Shown: positions 25,048 to 32,190 of the stretch, one piece after another | Layout: every line of letters begins with the position of its first letter | How positions within the stretch are numbered: position 1 is the stretch's first letter | NCBI GenBank assembly: GCA_024277435.1 | Contig: JAJRVJ010000022.1 | Span: 1 to 40,867 of the forward strand | DNA from: Patescibacteria group bacterium | GTDB lineage: Bacteria > Patescibacteriota > Patescibacteriia > UBA9570 | Length of the DNA: 40,867 bases | Reading direction: 5' to 3' | The notes under the pieces: generated by a model | What the model saw: only the letters and a program-made list of their open reading frames with translations | Databases searched by the model: none | What the model was told of the DNA's origin: nothing | Translations under genes and position numbers: made by a program

Positions 25048-25614
25048 ATGGCACTTAGTAGTGTATCGAGCAGTCGATTTAAGAAAATGGTGATGAAGGC
25101 AACTGGTACTAAAGGGTATCTATCTTCTTCTGTGCAAAATTCTCTTCGCGCATCTGGATCCCAAAAATATCTGAGGGGCAGCGGTAAAGTTACTCGAGCG
25201 CAAGCTACTAAAGTAATGAAGCAACTTAAAAAAGAGGGGTTAGCTTCGAAGATATCTAGTAATGCTACAAAACATGTTAAACGCGCTTTTGCGGCTGAGG
25301 AGCAACGCAAAGACATGATAAAAAAGCAAAATATTGAAGATCGTAAATCGGAAATTGCAGCTGAAAAGGCGGCTGAACAAGCAAAGGCAGGTGGTAAAAA
25401 ATCAGGAGCTAAGCAATCTGCTGGTGCAGGAGCGGTGCAAATGAGCCACTCATCAACAATAACTGCTGCAAATGCAGCATCTGGAGATAAGTTTGTAGGT
25501 AACAGTTTTGGATCAACCGATTTAAAGCCATTGGCCGACCTACCAACGCAAGTGCGGAAACCTCAAGAATGGATAGATGAGGAAGCAGATTTAATTGATA
25601 TGGCAATAGATTAA
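25048..25614 (+). CDS. Unknown Lys/Ala/Ser-rich soluble protein
   Basis: The protein has 188 residues and I do not recognise it. The N-terminal ~60 residues contain regular Ser/Lys/Gly-rich helices (SSRFKKMVMKATGTKGYL, GSGKVTRAQATKVMKQLKK). The middle (~70-130) is a highly charged, probably coiled-coil or disordered Lys/Glu/Ala stretch. The C-terminus is acidic (EWIDEEADLIDMAID). There are no membrane segments and no signal peptide. It is the first gene of the plus-strand run that ends with gyrA and has a consensus promoter. A nucleic-acid- or ribosome-associated role is possible from its composition only. Confidence 0.7.
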   Translation: MALSSVSSSRFKKMVMKATGTKGYLSSSVQNSLRASGSQKYLRGSGKVTRAQATKVMKQLKKEGLASKISSNATKHVKRAFAAEEQRKDMIKKQNIEDRKSEIAAEKAAEQAKAGGKKSGAKQSAGAGAVQMSHSSTITAANAASGDKFVGNSFGSTDLKPLADLPTQVRKPQEWIDEEADLIDMAID

Positions 25615-25654
25615 CCCTTGCATATACCTTATATAAGTGTTACTCTACTTGAGT

Positions 25655-26254
25655 ATGCAAATTCAGTGGTTAGGACTTGGAAGTTTCCGTATTCAAACAA
25701 AAAACTCCGTAATTGTCACAGATCCGTACTCCGATAACAGCGGTTTAAAAATGCCTAAAAACAAGGCCGATCTTGTGTTGGTTTCGGATGCAGAAAATGA
25801 GTTAGCAAATAATATCTCCCGTTTAAGTGGTGATAGCTTTGTTATTGATGGTCCTGGAGAGTATGAAGTTGGCGGTACATTCGTATATGGAATACCAGCT
25901 ACAAACACTGTATACCTTATTGAAGATGAGGGTTTGCGAGTAGTATTCTTAGGCGGTTTAACTACCAGCCTTACCGATAAACAACTTGAACTTATTGAAG
26001 GTAGTCATATTTTATTACTACCAGTTGGAACATTATCTAAAGAAGTACGCACAGTGCTTATTAGCCAGATTGAACCACGTGTAATTATTCCATACATGTA
26101 TAAACAGCCGAAGCTTAAAGTGCAGCTAGATGATCTTAGTGTATTCCTAAAGGAAATGGGTATTAAAAAAGCCACTCCAGAAAAAAAATATACAATTAAA
26201 GCTAATCAACTACCAGCTGAAGAGACTAACGTAGTTGTATTAGCCAGCGAGTAA
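25655..26254 (+). CDS. Degenerate metallo-beta-lactamase-fold protein (UlaG/UPF0173-like)
   Basis: With the ATG at 25655 the protein has 199 residues; the track's GTG start at 25637 adds six unlikely residues. The order of blocks is that of the UPF0173/UlaG branch of the metallo-beta-lactamase superfamily: MQIQWLGLGSFRIQ, VIVTDPYSDNSG, ADLVLVSD, then FVIDGPGEYEVGG. The metal-binding HxHxDH motif that should follow ADLVLV is replaced by SDAENELANN, so the usual dinuclear metal site cannot form. It is likely a binding or structural protein rather than a hydrolase. It lies in the run leading to gyrA. Confidence 0.8.
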   Translation: MQIQWLGLGSFRIQTKNSVIVTDPYSDNSGLKMPKNKADLVLVSDAENELANNISRLSGDSFVIDGPGEYEVGGTFVYGIPATNTVYLIEDEGLRVVFLGGLTTSLTDKQLELIEGSHILLLPVGTLSKEVRTVLISQIEPRVIIPYMYKQPKLKVQLDDLSVFLKEMGIKKATPEKKYTIKANQLPAEETNVVVLASE

Positions 26255-26264
26255 CTCTTCGCAT

Positions 26265-27071
26265 ATGGCCGAAAAGAAAAAAAAGACGACAGCTAAAAAG
26301 AAATCGGCTACGAAGAAAAAAACGGCTGTAAAGAAGGCAATAAAAAAACCTGTTGCGAAAAAAACGGCTGTAAAGAAGAGGTCTGTTGCTAAAAATCCGG
26401 CTACTAAGAAAAAAAAGGTAACAACAAAAAAGAAGTCTGCTGTAAAGAAGGTTTCTAGAAAAAAGAAAAAAGCAGCCGTTAAAAGAATAGTCAAAAAGAC
26501 AACGGCTAAGAAAAAAACTACTTCTCCAAAAAAGTCCGCCTCTAGCGGAAAAGTTAAGGCTAAAAAATCTACTGCTAAAAAGAAAGCTCCTCTAGAACCT
26601 GTTGTAGAACCAACCATTGCTACTGAACAGCCAGTTGCAGCCCCTTCACAACCAATTGCTACACCCGAGAGAACACCAGACGTTACCGTACACAGTCAAC
26701 CTATCGTTACAATCCATGATAAACCCCGTACAGATAAAAGTATGTTATGGATAGCGGTAATTACTGTTACGGTGGTGATTGGAGTGCTCTGGATTTATTC
26801 CTTGCAATTTACCCTACCGTTCAATGCGGATAGAGGTATTACGCTAAATGAATCTAATCCACGTGTTGAAGAATTTTTCACTTCCGTGCAAAACGATTGG
26901 AGTGATTTTGAGAACAGCGCGGATTCATTCGAGAACTTAATTGGTGATACTTTGATTGAAGATACCACCGTAAACTCGAATACTAATGCTTCAGAGGTAA
27001 TCACTTCCCAAGAGCCAATCGGAGCTCCATCAACCGATGAATTAAACGATTTATTTTCAGATAGTAACTAG
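26265..27071 (+). CDS. Membrane-anchored protein with histone H1-like Lys-rich tail
   Basis: The protein has 268 residues. Residues 1-~112 consist almost only of Lys with Ala, Thr, Val and Ser in short repeats ([16 protein letters not shown] type), followed by a Pro/Glu/Val linker. A single membrane helix is at about residues 163-182 ([20 protein letters not shown]), with a ~85-residue acidic Asn/Ser/Glu-rich end outside. With positive charge inside, the tail should lie in the cytoplasm, where it could bind DNA or RNA to the membrane. It lies 8 bp before gyrA, whose own N-terminus is also Lys-rich. The large minus-strand ORF over the tail is a shadow. Confidence 0.75.
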   Translation: MAEKKKKTTAKKKSATKKKTAVKKAIKKPVAKKTAVKKRSVAKNPATKKKKVTTKKKSAVKKVSRKKKKAAVKRIVKKTTAKKKTTSPKKSASSGKVKAKKSTAKKKAPLEPVVEPTIATEQPVAAPSQPIATPERTPDVTVHSQPIVTIHDKPRTDKSMLWIAVITVTVVIGVLWIYSLQFTLPFNADRGITLNESNPRVEEFFTSVQNDWSDFENSADSFENLIGDTLIEDTTVNSNTNASEVITSQEPIGAPSTDELNDLFSDSN

Positions 27072-27079
27072 TTAATGAT

Positions 27080-29692
27080 ATGCCAGCAAAAAAATCTTCT
27101 AAGAAAAAATCTACTCCAAAAAAGAAGCCTTCTACAGAGGTAGATGCTGAGAAAAAGAAAGAACTAGCTAAAGAAGCTGGTGAAGCTATGGAAGCAGCTG
27201 TAGAAACAGCCGTATCAACAATGAAGAACAATGAAGGCACAATTGTGGAGCAACCTATTGTTCAGGAAATGGAAGAATCATACTTAAATTATGCGATGAG
27301 TGTAATTGTAATGCGTGCGCTACCAGATGTACGTGATGGCATGAAACCAGTGCATCGCAGAATAATGTATGCGATGTGGACATTAGGATTACGTTCCAAT
27401 GCGAAATTTAGAAAATCCGCTACGGTAGTTGGTGAAGTGCTTGGTAAATATCATCCACATGGTGACTCTGCTGTATACGATAGTATGGTGCGTTTAGCAC
27501 AAGATTTTTCAATGCGCTATCCATTAGTAAATGGACAAGGTAACTTTGGATCGATGGATGGTGATAGTGCGGCTGCGATGCGTTATACTGAAGCTAAGCT
27601 TGCAAAGATTGCTGATGAACTGATGCTGGATATTGATAAAGATACTGTAAGCTTCCGCCCGAACTACGATGGCACGCATCATGAACCATCAGTATTACCC
27701 GCTCGTCTTCCTAATACATTAATTGGTGGAACCGTTGGTATTGCTGTAGGTATGGCTACAAATATTCCACCACATAACCTTAGTGAAATTTGTAAAGCTA
27801 TCATACATCTAATTGGGCACCCTGAAGCTGATGTTGAAGAATTGATGCAATTTGTTACTGGTCCAGATTTTCCAACCGGTGGAACAATTTATGATACTGA
27901 GGCAATTAAAACTGCCTATGCAACTGGTAAGGGTGGAGTAAAGATCCGTGGTATTGCCACAATTGAAGAGCTTAAAAATGATTACTTTAGCATTATCATT
28001 ACCGAGATTCCTTACCAAGTAAATAAGTCTACTCTCATCGAGAAAATGGCGTTACTTGTTAAAGATAAAAAAATTGAAGGCATTAAAGATCTCCGTGATG
28101 AATCTGATAGAACCGGTGTACGTATTGTTGTTGATTTAAAAAAAGATGCTTTCCCAAAGAAGGTATTGAATCGTTTGTTTAAACTTACTCAATTACAAGA
28201 CACTATTCACTTTAATATGGTGGCGTTAATCGATGGCATTCAACCACGATTACTTACGCTAAAAATGATTCTTGAAGAATACATTAAGCATCGTGAGGTA
28301 GTTGTACAACGACGCACACAATTTGAACTTGATCGTGCAGCAGCCCGAGCGCATATCTTAGAAGGTTTAGTAAAGGCACTGGAGAACATTGATAAAATTA
28401 TCATAACGATTAAGAAATCAAAGAACCGTGCAGAAGCTAAAGTTAATTTGATGAAGAAGTACAAGTTTTCTGATCCACAAGCTGTTGCCATTCTTGAGAT
28501 GCGCTTACATCAATTAGCAAATCTTGAACGTGTGCAAGTTGAAAATGAATTAAAGGAGAAGCTAGCAATTATTAAAGATTTGAAAAAAATATTATCTACA
28601 CGCAAAAATATTCTTTCTGTAGTTAAAGATGAAGTGAATGACATTCTTGAAAAATATGGTGATGAGCGTAGAACTAATGTTGTAGCAGCACCAATTGGTC
28701 AATTCTCTCAAGAGGATTTAATTCCAAAAGAAAATACATTAATCATGATGACGCGCGATGGTTACATCAAGCGCTTAACACCAGATACCTTCAAACAACA
28801 ACGTCGTGGTGGTAAAGGCGTAATTGGATTAACCTCAAAAGAAGAAGACTCCATTCATCGGCTAGTCCTTGCAACTACACATGACGATTTAATGTTCTTT
28901 ACATCTCGTGGCCGTGTGTTCCAATTAAAATCATACGAAATTCCACAAGCCTCACGTACAGCTAAAGGACAAGCCATGGTGAACTTCTTGCAACTTGGGC
29001 CAGATGAAGAAGTAACCACAATCATGAATGTAGCCGACATGGCTAAGTACAAACACATTGTAATGCTTACCAGCGCAGGAGTTATTAAGCGTACTGCCAT
29101 TGATGCATTTAGCAATGTGCGCCGATCTGGATTAATTGCTATTAAGCTAAAGGGCGATGATCAACTACACTGGGTAAAACTATCCACAGGAAAAGATGAA
29201 ATTATGTTAGTAGCCGATAATGGCCAAGCAATTCGTTTTAAAGAAACCGACGTTCGAGAAATGGGACGAAACGCTTCTGGTGTACGAGGTATTCGCCTAA
29301 AAGATGAAGGCGCTAAAGTTGTTGGAATGAATATCGTTCCAAACGGTGATCCTAAACATAAACAACTTGTAGTAGTAATGGGTAATGGATACGGAAAGCG
29401 CAGTGCCTTAAAACATTATAAAGTACAAAATCGTGGTGGATCTGGGGTGAAGACAGCGAAGATCACTGATAAAACCGGTCCAATCGTTCGTGGTTTTATA
29501 ATGGATACCAAGCAAGATATTGATACTGATATATTAATTATCTCAAAGAAGGGCCAAGTAATTCGCCTTCCATTAAAGACGGTTTCAGAACTAGGTCGCG
29601 CTACGCAAGGTGTGCGTGTAATGAAATTCAAACAAGAAGGCGATGTTGTAGGTGGTGTAACCGCCTTAGGCAAGGTAGACGAGGAAGCCTAA
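27080..29692 (+). CDS. gyrA: DNA gyrase subunit A with Lys-rich N-terminal extension
   Basis: GyrA is the breakage-rejoining subunit of gyrase, which introduces negative supercoils. The protein has 870 residues. The first ~55 are an extra Lys/Glu/Ala-rich extension; the conserved core begins at [20 protein letters not shown]. The catalytic Tyr is in RYTEAKL (about Y169). The quinolone-region motif [10 protein letters not shown] keeps the sensitive Ser and Asp. The gyrase-specific GyrA box QQRRGGKG is present in the C-terminal beta-pinwheel, so this is gyrase rather than topoisomerase IV. It is the last gene of the run starting at 25048 and is followed by a strong terminator. No Shine-Dalgarno is visible. 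Confidence 0.97.
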   Translation: MPAKKSSKKKSTPKKKPSTEVDAEKKKELAKEAGEAMEAAVETAVSTMKNNEGTIVEQPIVQEMEESYLNYAMSVIVMRALPDVRDGMKPVHRRIMYAMWTLGLRSNAKFRKSATVVGEVLGKYHPHGDSAVYDSMVRLAQDFSMRYPLVNGQGNFGSMDGDSAAAMRYTEAKLAKIADELMLDIDKDTVSFRPNYDGTHHEPSVLPARLPNTLIGGTVGIAVGMATNIPPHNLSEICKAIIHLIGHPEADVEELMQFVTGPDFPTGGTIYDTEAIKTAYATGKGGVKIRGIATIEELKNDYFSIIITEIPYQVNKSTLIEKMALLVKDKKIEGIKDLRDESDRTGVRIVVDLKKDAFPKKVLNRLFKLTQLQDTIHFNMVALIDGIQPRLLTLKMILEEYIKHREVVVQRRTQFELDRAAARAHILEGLVKALENIDKIIITIKKSKNRAEAKVNLMKKYKFSDPQAVAILEMRLHQLANLERVQVENELKEKLAIIKDLKKILSTRKNILSVVKDEVNDILEKYGDERRTNVVAAPIGQFSQEDLIPKENTLIMMTRDGYIKRLTPDTFKQQRRGGKGVIGLTSKEEDSIHRLVLATTHDDLMFFTSRGRVFQLKSYEIPQASRTAKGQAMVNFLQLGPDEEVTTIMNVADMAKYKHIVMLTSAGVIKRTAIDAFSNVRRSGLIAIKLKGDDQLHWVKLSTGKDEIMLVADNGQAIRFKETDVREMGRNASGVRGIRLKDEGAKVVGMNIVPNGDPKHKQLVVVMGNGYGKRSALKHYKVQNRGGSGVKTAKITDKTGPIVRGFIMDTKQDIDTDILIISKKGQVIRLPLKTVSELGRATQGVRVMKFKQEGDVVGGVTALGKVDEEA

Positions 29693-29713
29693 CGAATAGA
29701 TACACTTCAAAAC

Positions 29714-29743
29714 AAAAACAGCGCGATTAACCGCGCTGTTTTT
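29714..29743. terminator. Bidirectional terminator between gyrA and tpiA
   Basis: Arms aaaaacagcgcg and cgcgctgttttt around a six-base loop, with A/T tracts on both sides. It serves both convergent genes. Confidence 0.93.
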
Positions 29744-29748
29744 AGTTA

Positions 29749-30474
29749 TTATTTATAGTTTATAATTTCTGCAAATGTCTCAACTTCCAAACTCGCACCA
29801 CCTACAAGCGCCCCATCGATATCTGGCTGTTGCATAAGTTCGGAAATATTATCTGGCTTCACCGATCCACCATAAAGAATTCTTGTATCATCTCCAACAA
29901 TCTTCCGAATGGCAGCGTGCACCTCTTGCGCCTGCCCTGCCGTTGCTGTTTCACCAGTTCCAATGGCCCAAATGGGCTCGTAGGCAAATACTAGCTTTGT
30001 GTAATCATTTTTATCAACTCCAACTAGTGCTGCCTTTACCTGAGAAGTTACATGTTCAAGAGTTTTTTCATTCTTGCGTAACTCAAGTGTTTCACCTACA
30101 CATATAATAGGTGTAAGCATAGTCTCAAGAGCTGCTTTTACCTTTTTATTCACTGTATCATCCGTTTCGTTAAAATACTGACGCCGCTCTGAGTGCCCAA
30201 GTATTACAATTTGGCATCCCACCTCTAATAACATAGAGGTGGAAATCTCACCAGTATATGCCCCAGATTCTTCCCAGTGCATATTTTGAGACCCATAAAA
30301 TATATTTGAATCATCAAATTGCTGTTGCAGTATAGTTAAGGTAGTAAAAGGACCACATACTGCAATATCACGCTCTGAATTAAGGTCCTTAGAAAGCAAT
30401 GCTTGGATAAATTGTGCGGCTTCTACGGAAGTTTTATGCATCTTCCAGTTAGCCACTATCATAGGTGTTCGCAT
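29749..30474 (-). CDS. tpiA: Triosephosphate isomerase
   Basis: TpiA interconverts dihydroxyacetone phosphate and glyceraldehyde 3-phosphate in glycolysis. With the ATG at 30474 (MRTPMIVANWKMHKT) the protein has 241 residues; the longer track start adds 15 residues not seen in the family. Catalytic residues are Lys in NWKMH, His in GHSERRQYF and Glu in AYEPIWAIGTG; the phosphate loop YGGSV is present. It stands alone between the gyrA terminator and the divergent rpmF promoter. It is the only central metabolic gene in this window. Confidence 0.97.
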   Translation of the reverse strand: MRTPMIVANWKMHKTSVEAAQFIQALLSKDLNSERDIAVCGPFTTLTILQQQFDDSNIFYGSQNMHWEESGAYTGEISTSMLLEVGCQIVILGHSERRQYFNETDDTVNKKVKAALETMLTPIICVGETLELRKNEKTLEHVTSQVKAALVGVDKNDYTKLVFAYEPIWAIGTGETATAGQAQEVHAAIRKIVGDDTRILYGGSVKPDNISELMQQPDIDGALVGGASLEVETFAEIINYK

Positions 30475-30513
30475 AGCATGTAGTATACGGTTGGATGAAC
30501 ATTCAGACAAGGG

Positions 30514-30542
30514 TTGCAAAAAACCGGATAATACGGTATAGT
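30514..30542 (+). promoter_or_regulatory. Promoter of rpmF-nusB-rnc
   Basis: TTGCAA (30514-30519), 17 bp, TATAGT (30537-30542). The leader is about 30 bases. Confidence 0.6.
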
Positions 30543-30577
30543 CCCTTGGCTTTTAATAACATGCTAATTTACAAGAT

Positions 30578-30856
30578 ATGAGTGTACCGAAGAAAAGATC
30601 TGCGAAACGGGCTATAAAAACACGTGCTGCGCACCATGGCCTGGATAAGGTTGCAACAATTGAATGTTCCCAATGTAAGCAAGCAATTCGACCACATGTA
30701 GTATGTCCAGATTGCGGCTACTATAAAGGACGCAATGTGTTTGCATCACAAAAAAAAGCTCCTGCTAAACCAACTGAAGAAAAAGTTGAAAAAGCAAAGC
30801 CAGTGGTAAAGAAAGCTGAGCCAAAGGCAGAAGCTAAAAAGGAGAAAAAACAATAA
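30578..30856 (+). CDS. rpmF: 50S ribosomal protein L32 with extended C-terminus
   Basis: L32 is a small zinc-ribbon protein of the large subunit. The core (~55 residues) has the typical [19 protein letters not shown] start and two CxxC pairs (CSQCKQ and CPDCG) that bind zinc, then GYYKGRNVF. About 35 extra residues of Lys, Pro, Ala and Glu follow, making 92 in total against ~60 normally. nusB starts two bases after its stop. Confidence 0.93.
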   Translation: MSVPKKRSAKRAIKTRAAHHGLDKVATIECSQCKQAIRPHVVCPDCGYYKGRNVFASQKKAPAKPTEEKVEKAKPVVKKAEPKAEAKKEKKQ

Positions 30857-30858
30857 TT

Positions 30859-31302
30859 ATGGCTAATCGGCATCTGGCGAGAACAATGGCCCTTCAAAGT
30901 TTGTATGAATGGGACTTTACTGGCAAGAAAGCTGATATTACAAAATTACTAAAGCGTAATCAAAAAGAATTTGCGCCCGAGTTTGATGATCAGAAATTTA
31001 GTGAAAACTTGGTGAACAATATTGTTAAACACCTAGATGAACTGAATGCTGTTATCACAGAATATGCTCCAGAGTGGCCTCTAGACCAAATTACTACTGT
31101 CGATCGTAATGTATTGCGCATTGGTGTATATGAATTACGATTTGATAAAGACATTCCACCAAAGGTTGCTATTAATGAAGCTATCGAATTAGCAAAAACA
31201 TTTGGAGGCCCTTCCAGTGGAAAATTCGTTAACGGGGTACTTGGCAGCATCTTTAAGAAGTTAGAGAAGGAAGAAGAAGGGAAGAGCAAAAAAAATAAAT
31301 AA
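30859..31302 (+). CDS. nusB: Transcription antitermination factor NusB
   Basis: NusB binds boxA RNA with NusE (S10) and keeps RNA polymerase going through rRNA operons. The protein has 147 residues and is all-alpha. Family blocks seen are [39 protein letters not shown], and [18 protein letters not shown] with [14 protein letters not shown] short Lys/Glu tail follows. It lies between rpmF (2 bp) and rnc (36 bp), so RNA-processing and ribosome genes are grouped. Confidence 0.95.
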   Translation: MANRHLARTMALQSLYEWDFTGKKADITKLLKRNQKEFAPEFDDQKFSENLVNNIVKHLDELNAVITEYAPEWPLDQITTVDRNVLRIGVYELRFDKDIPPKVAINEAIELAKTFGGPSSGKFVNGVLGSIFKKLEKEEEGKSKKNK

Positions 31303-31338
31303 TATATAATTATCTAACTACTAAAAATAATTACACAC

Positions 31339-32061
31339 ATGAGTACAACAACAATTGTAGGTACTCCGTACGAAAAAGACTTAAGTGAAGTAGAAGAAAA
31401 ATTGGGCTTTACATTTACGAACAAAGACATCCTTACTCAGGCACTAGTGCATCGTTCGTTCTTAAATGAAAATCGCGATTTCCCACTTGGTCATAACGAA
31501 CGGCTTGAATTCTTAGGTGACGCAGTTCTTGAACTCGTTGTTACAGCACACCTTTACAATAATTACGATAATCCTGAAGGAGACTTAACTAACTGGCGCG
31601 CCAGCTTGGTAAATTCTAATATGCTCGCAGCTCTTACAAGTGAGTTAGAGATAGAAGAGTTTATGTATCTCTCACGCGGGGAACAAAAGGATGCCCATAG
31701 TAAAGCGCGTATGAAAATCTTGGCTAATGCGTTTGAGTCACTTGTTGGTGCAATATACATGGAACACGGTTATGATGGAGCGAAGGATTTCATTTCTCGC
31801 CGCTTACTCGTAAAGCTTGAACATATTCTGGAAAATAAATTATACCTTGATCCTAAAACATACTTTCAAGAATCATCTCAGGAACGCATGTCTATTACGC
31901 CTACCTACAAAGTTCTTAAAGAAGAAGGCCCGGATCATGATAGGCACTTTACTGTTGGGGTATACTTACAGGACGAAAAAATAGCTGTTGGTGAAGGCTC
32001 CTCAAAACAAGAGGCGCAAGTTGCTGCCGCAAAAAATGCTATCGCGTTGAAGGGCTGGTAA
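31339..32061 (+). CDS. rnc: Ribonuclease III
   Basis: RNase III cuts double-stranded RNA, including the rRNA precursor. The protein has 240 residues. The endonuclease signature HNERLEFLGDAVLELV is at about 52-67 with the catalytic Glu/Asp pair, and a second catalytic Glu lies in ANAFESLVGAIY. The C-terminal dsRBD runs from PKTYFQESSQ to the end (VGEGSSKQEAQVAAAKNAI). smc follows after a terminator and a new promoter. The rnc-smc order is the common bacterial one. Confidence 0.97.
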   Translation: MSTTTIVGTPYEKDLSEVEEKLGFTFTNKDILTQALVHRSFLNENRDFPLGHNERLEFLGDAVLELVVTAHLYNNYDNPEGDLTNWRASLVNSNMLAALTSELEIEEFMYLSRGEQKDAHSKARMKILANAFESLVGAIYMEHGYDGAKDFISRRLLVKLEHILENKLYLDPKTYFQESSQERMSITPTYKVLKEEGPDHDRHFTVGVYLQDEKIAVGEGSSKQEAQVAAAKNAIALKGW

Positions 32062-32084
32062 GTACGGACCTCATCTTCAACCCT

Positions 32085-32116
32085 AAATCCCCTCCCGAAC
32101 AAGGAGGGGGATTTTA
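32085..32116 (+). terminator. Rho-independent terminator after rnc
   Basis: aaatcccctcc...ggagggggatttt: a GC-rich stem with one extra G, a seven-base loop and a short T-run. Confidence 0.85.
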
Positions 32117-32152
32117 TATCAACAGCGCATCATATAAGGATACTTCTACCCA

Positions 32153-32187
32153 TTGATTAGTTCTGCAAAAATCAGTATACTAATCAA
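32153..32187 (+). promoter_or_regulatory. smc promoter embedded in an inverted repeat
   Basis: TTGATT (32153-32158), 17 bp, TATACT (32176-32181). The ATG is at 32191, nine bases on. The 8-bp arms TTGATTAG (32153-32160) and CTAATCAA (32180-32187) form a perfect inverted repeat covering both promoter boxes, and could be an operator. Confidence 0.6.
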
Positions 32188-32190
32188 GAC

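Noticed and set aside
26240-26617. Minus-strand Phe-rich ORF
   Set aside because: It is the shadow of the Lys-rich tail of the membrane-anchored protein (AAG/AAA read as CTT/TTT).
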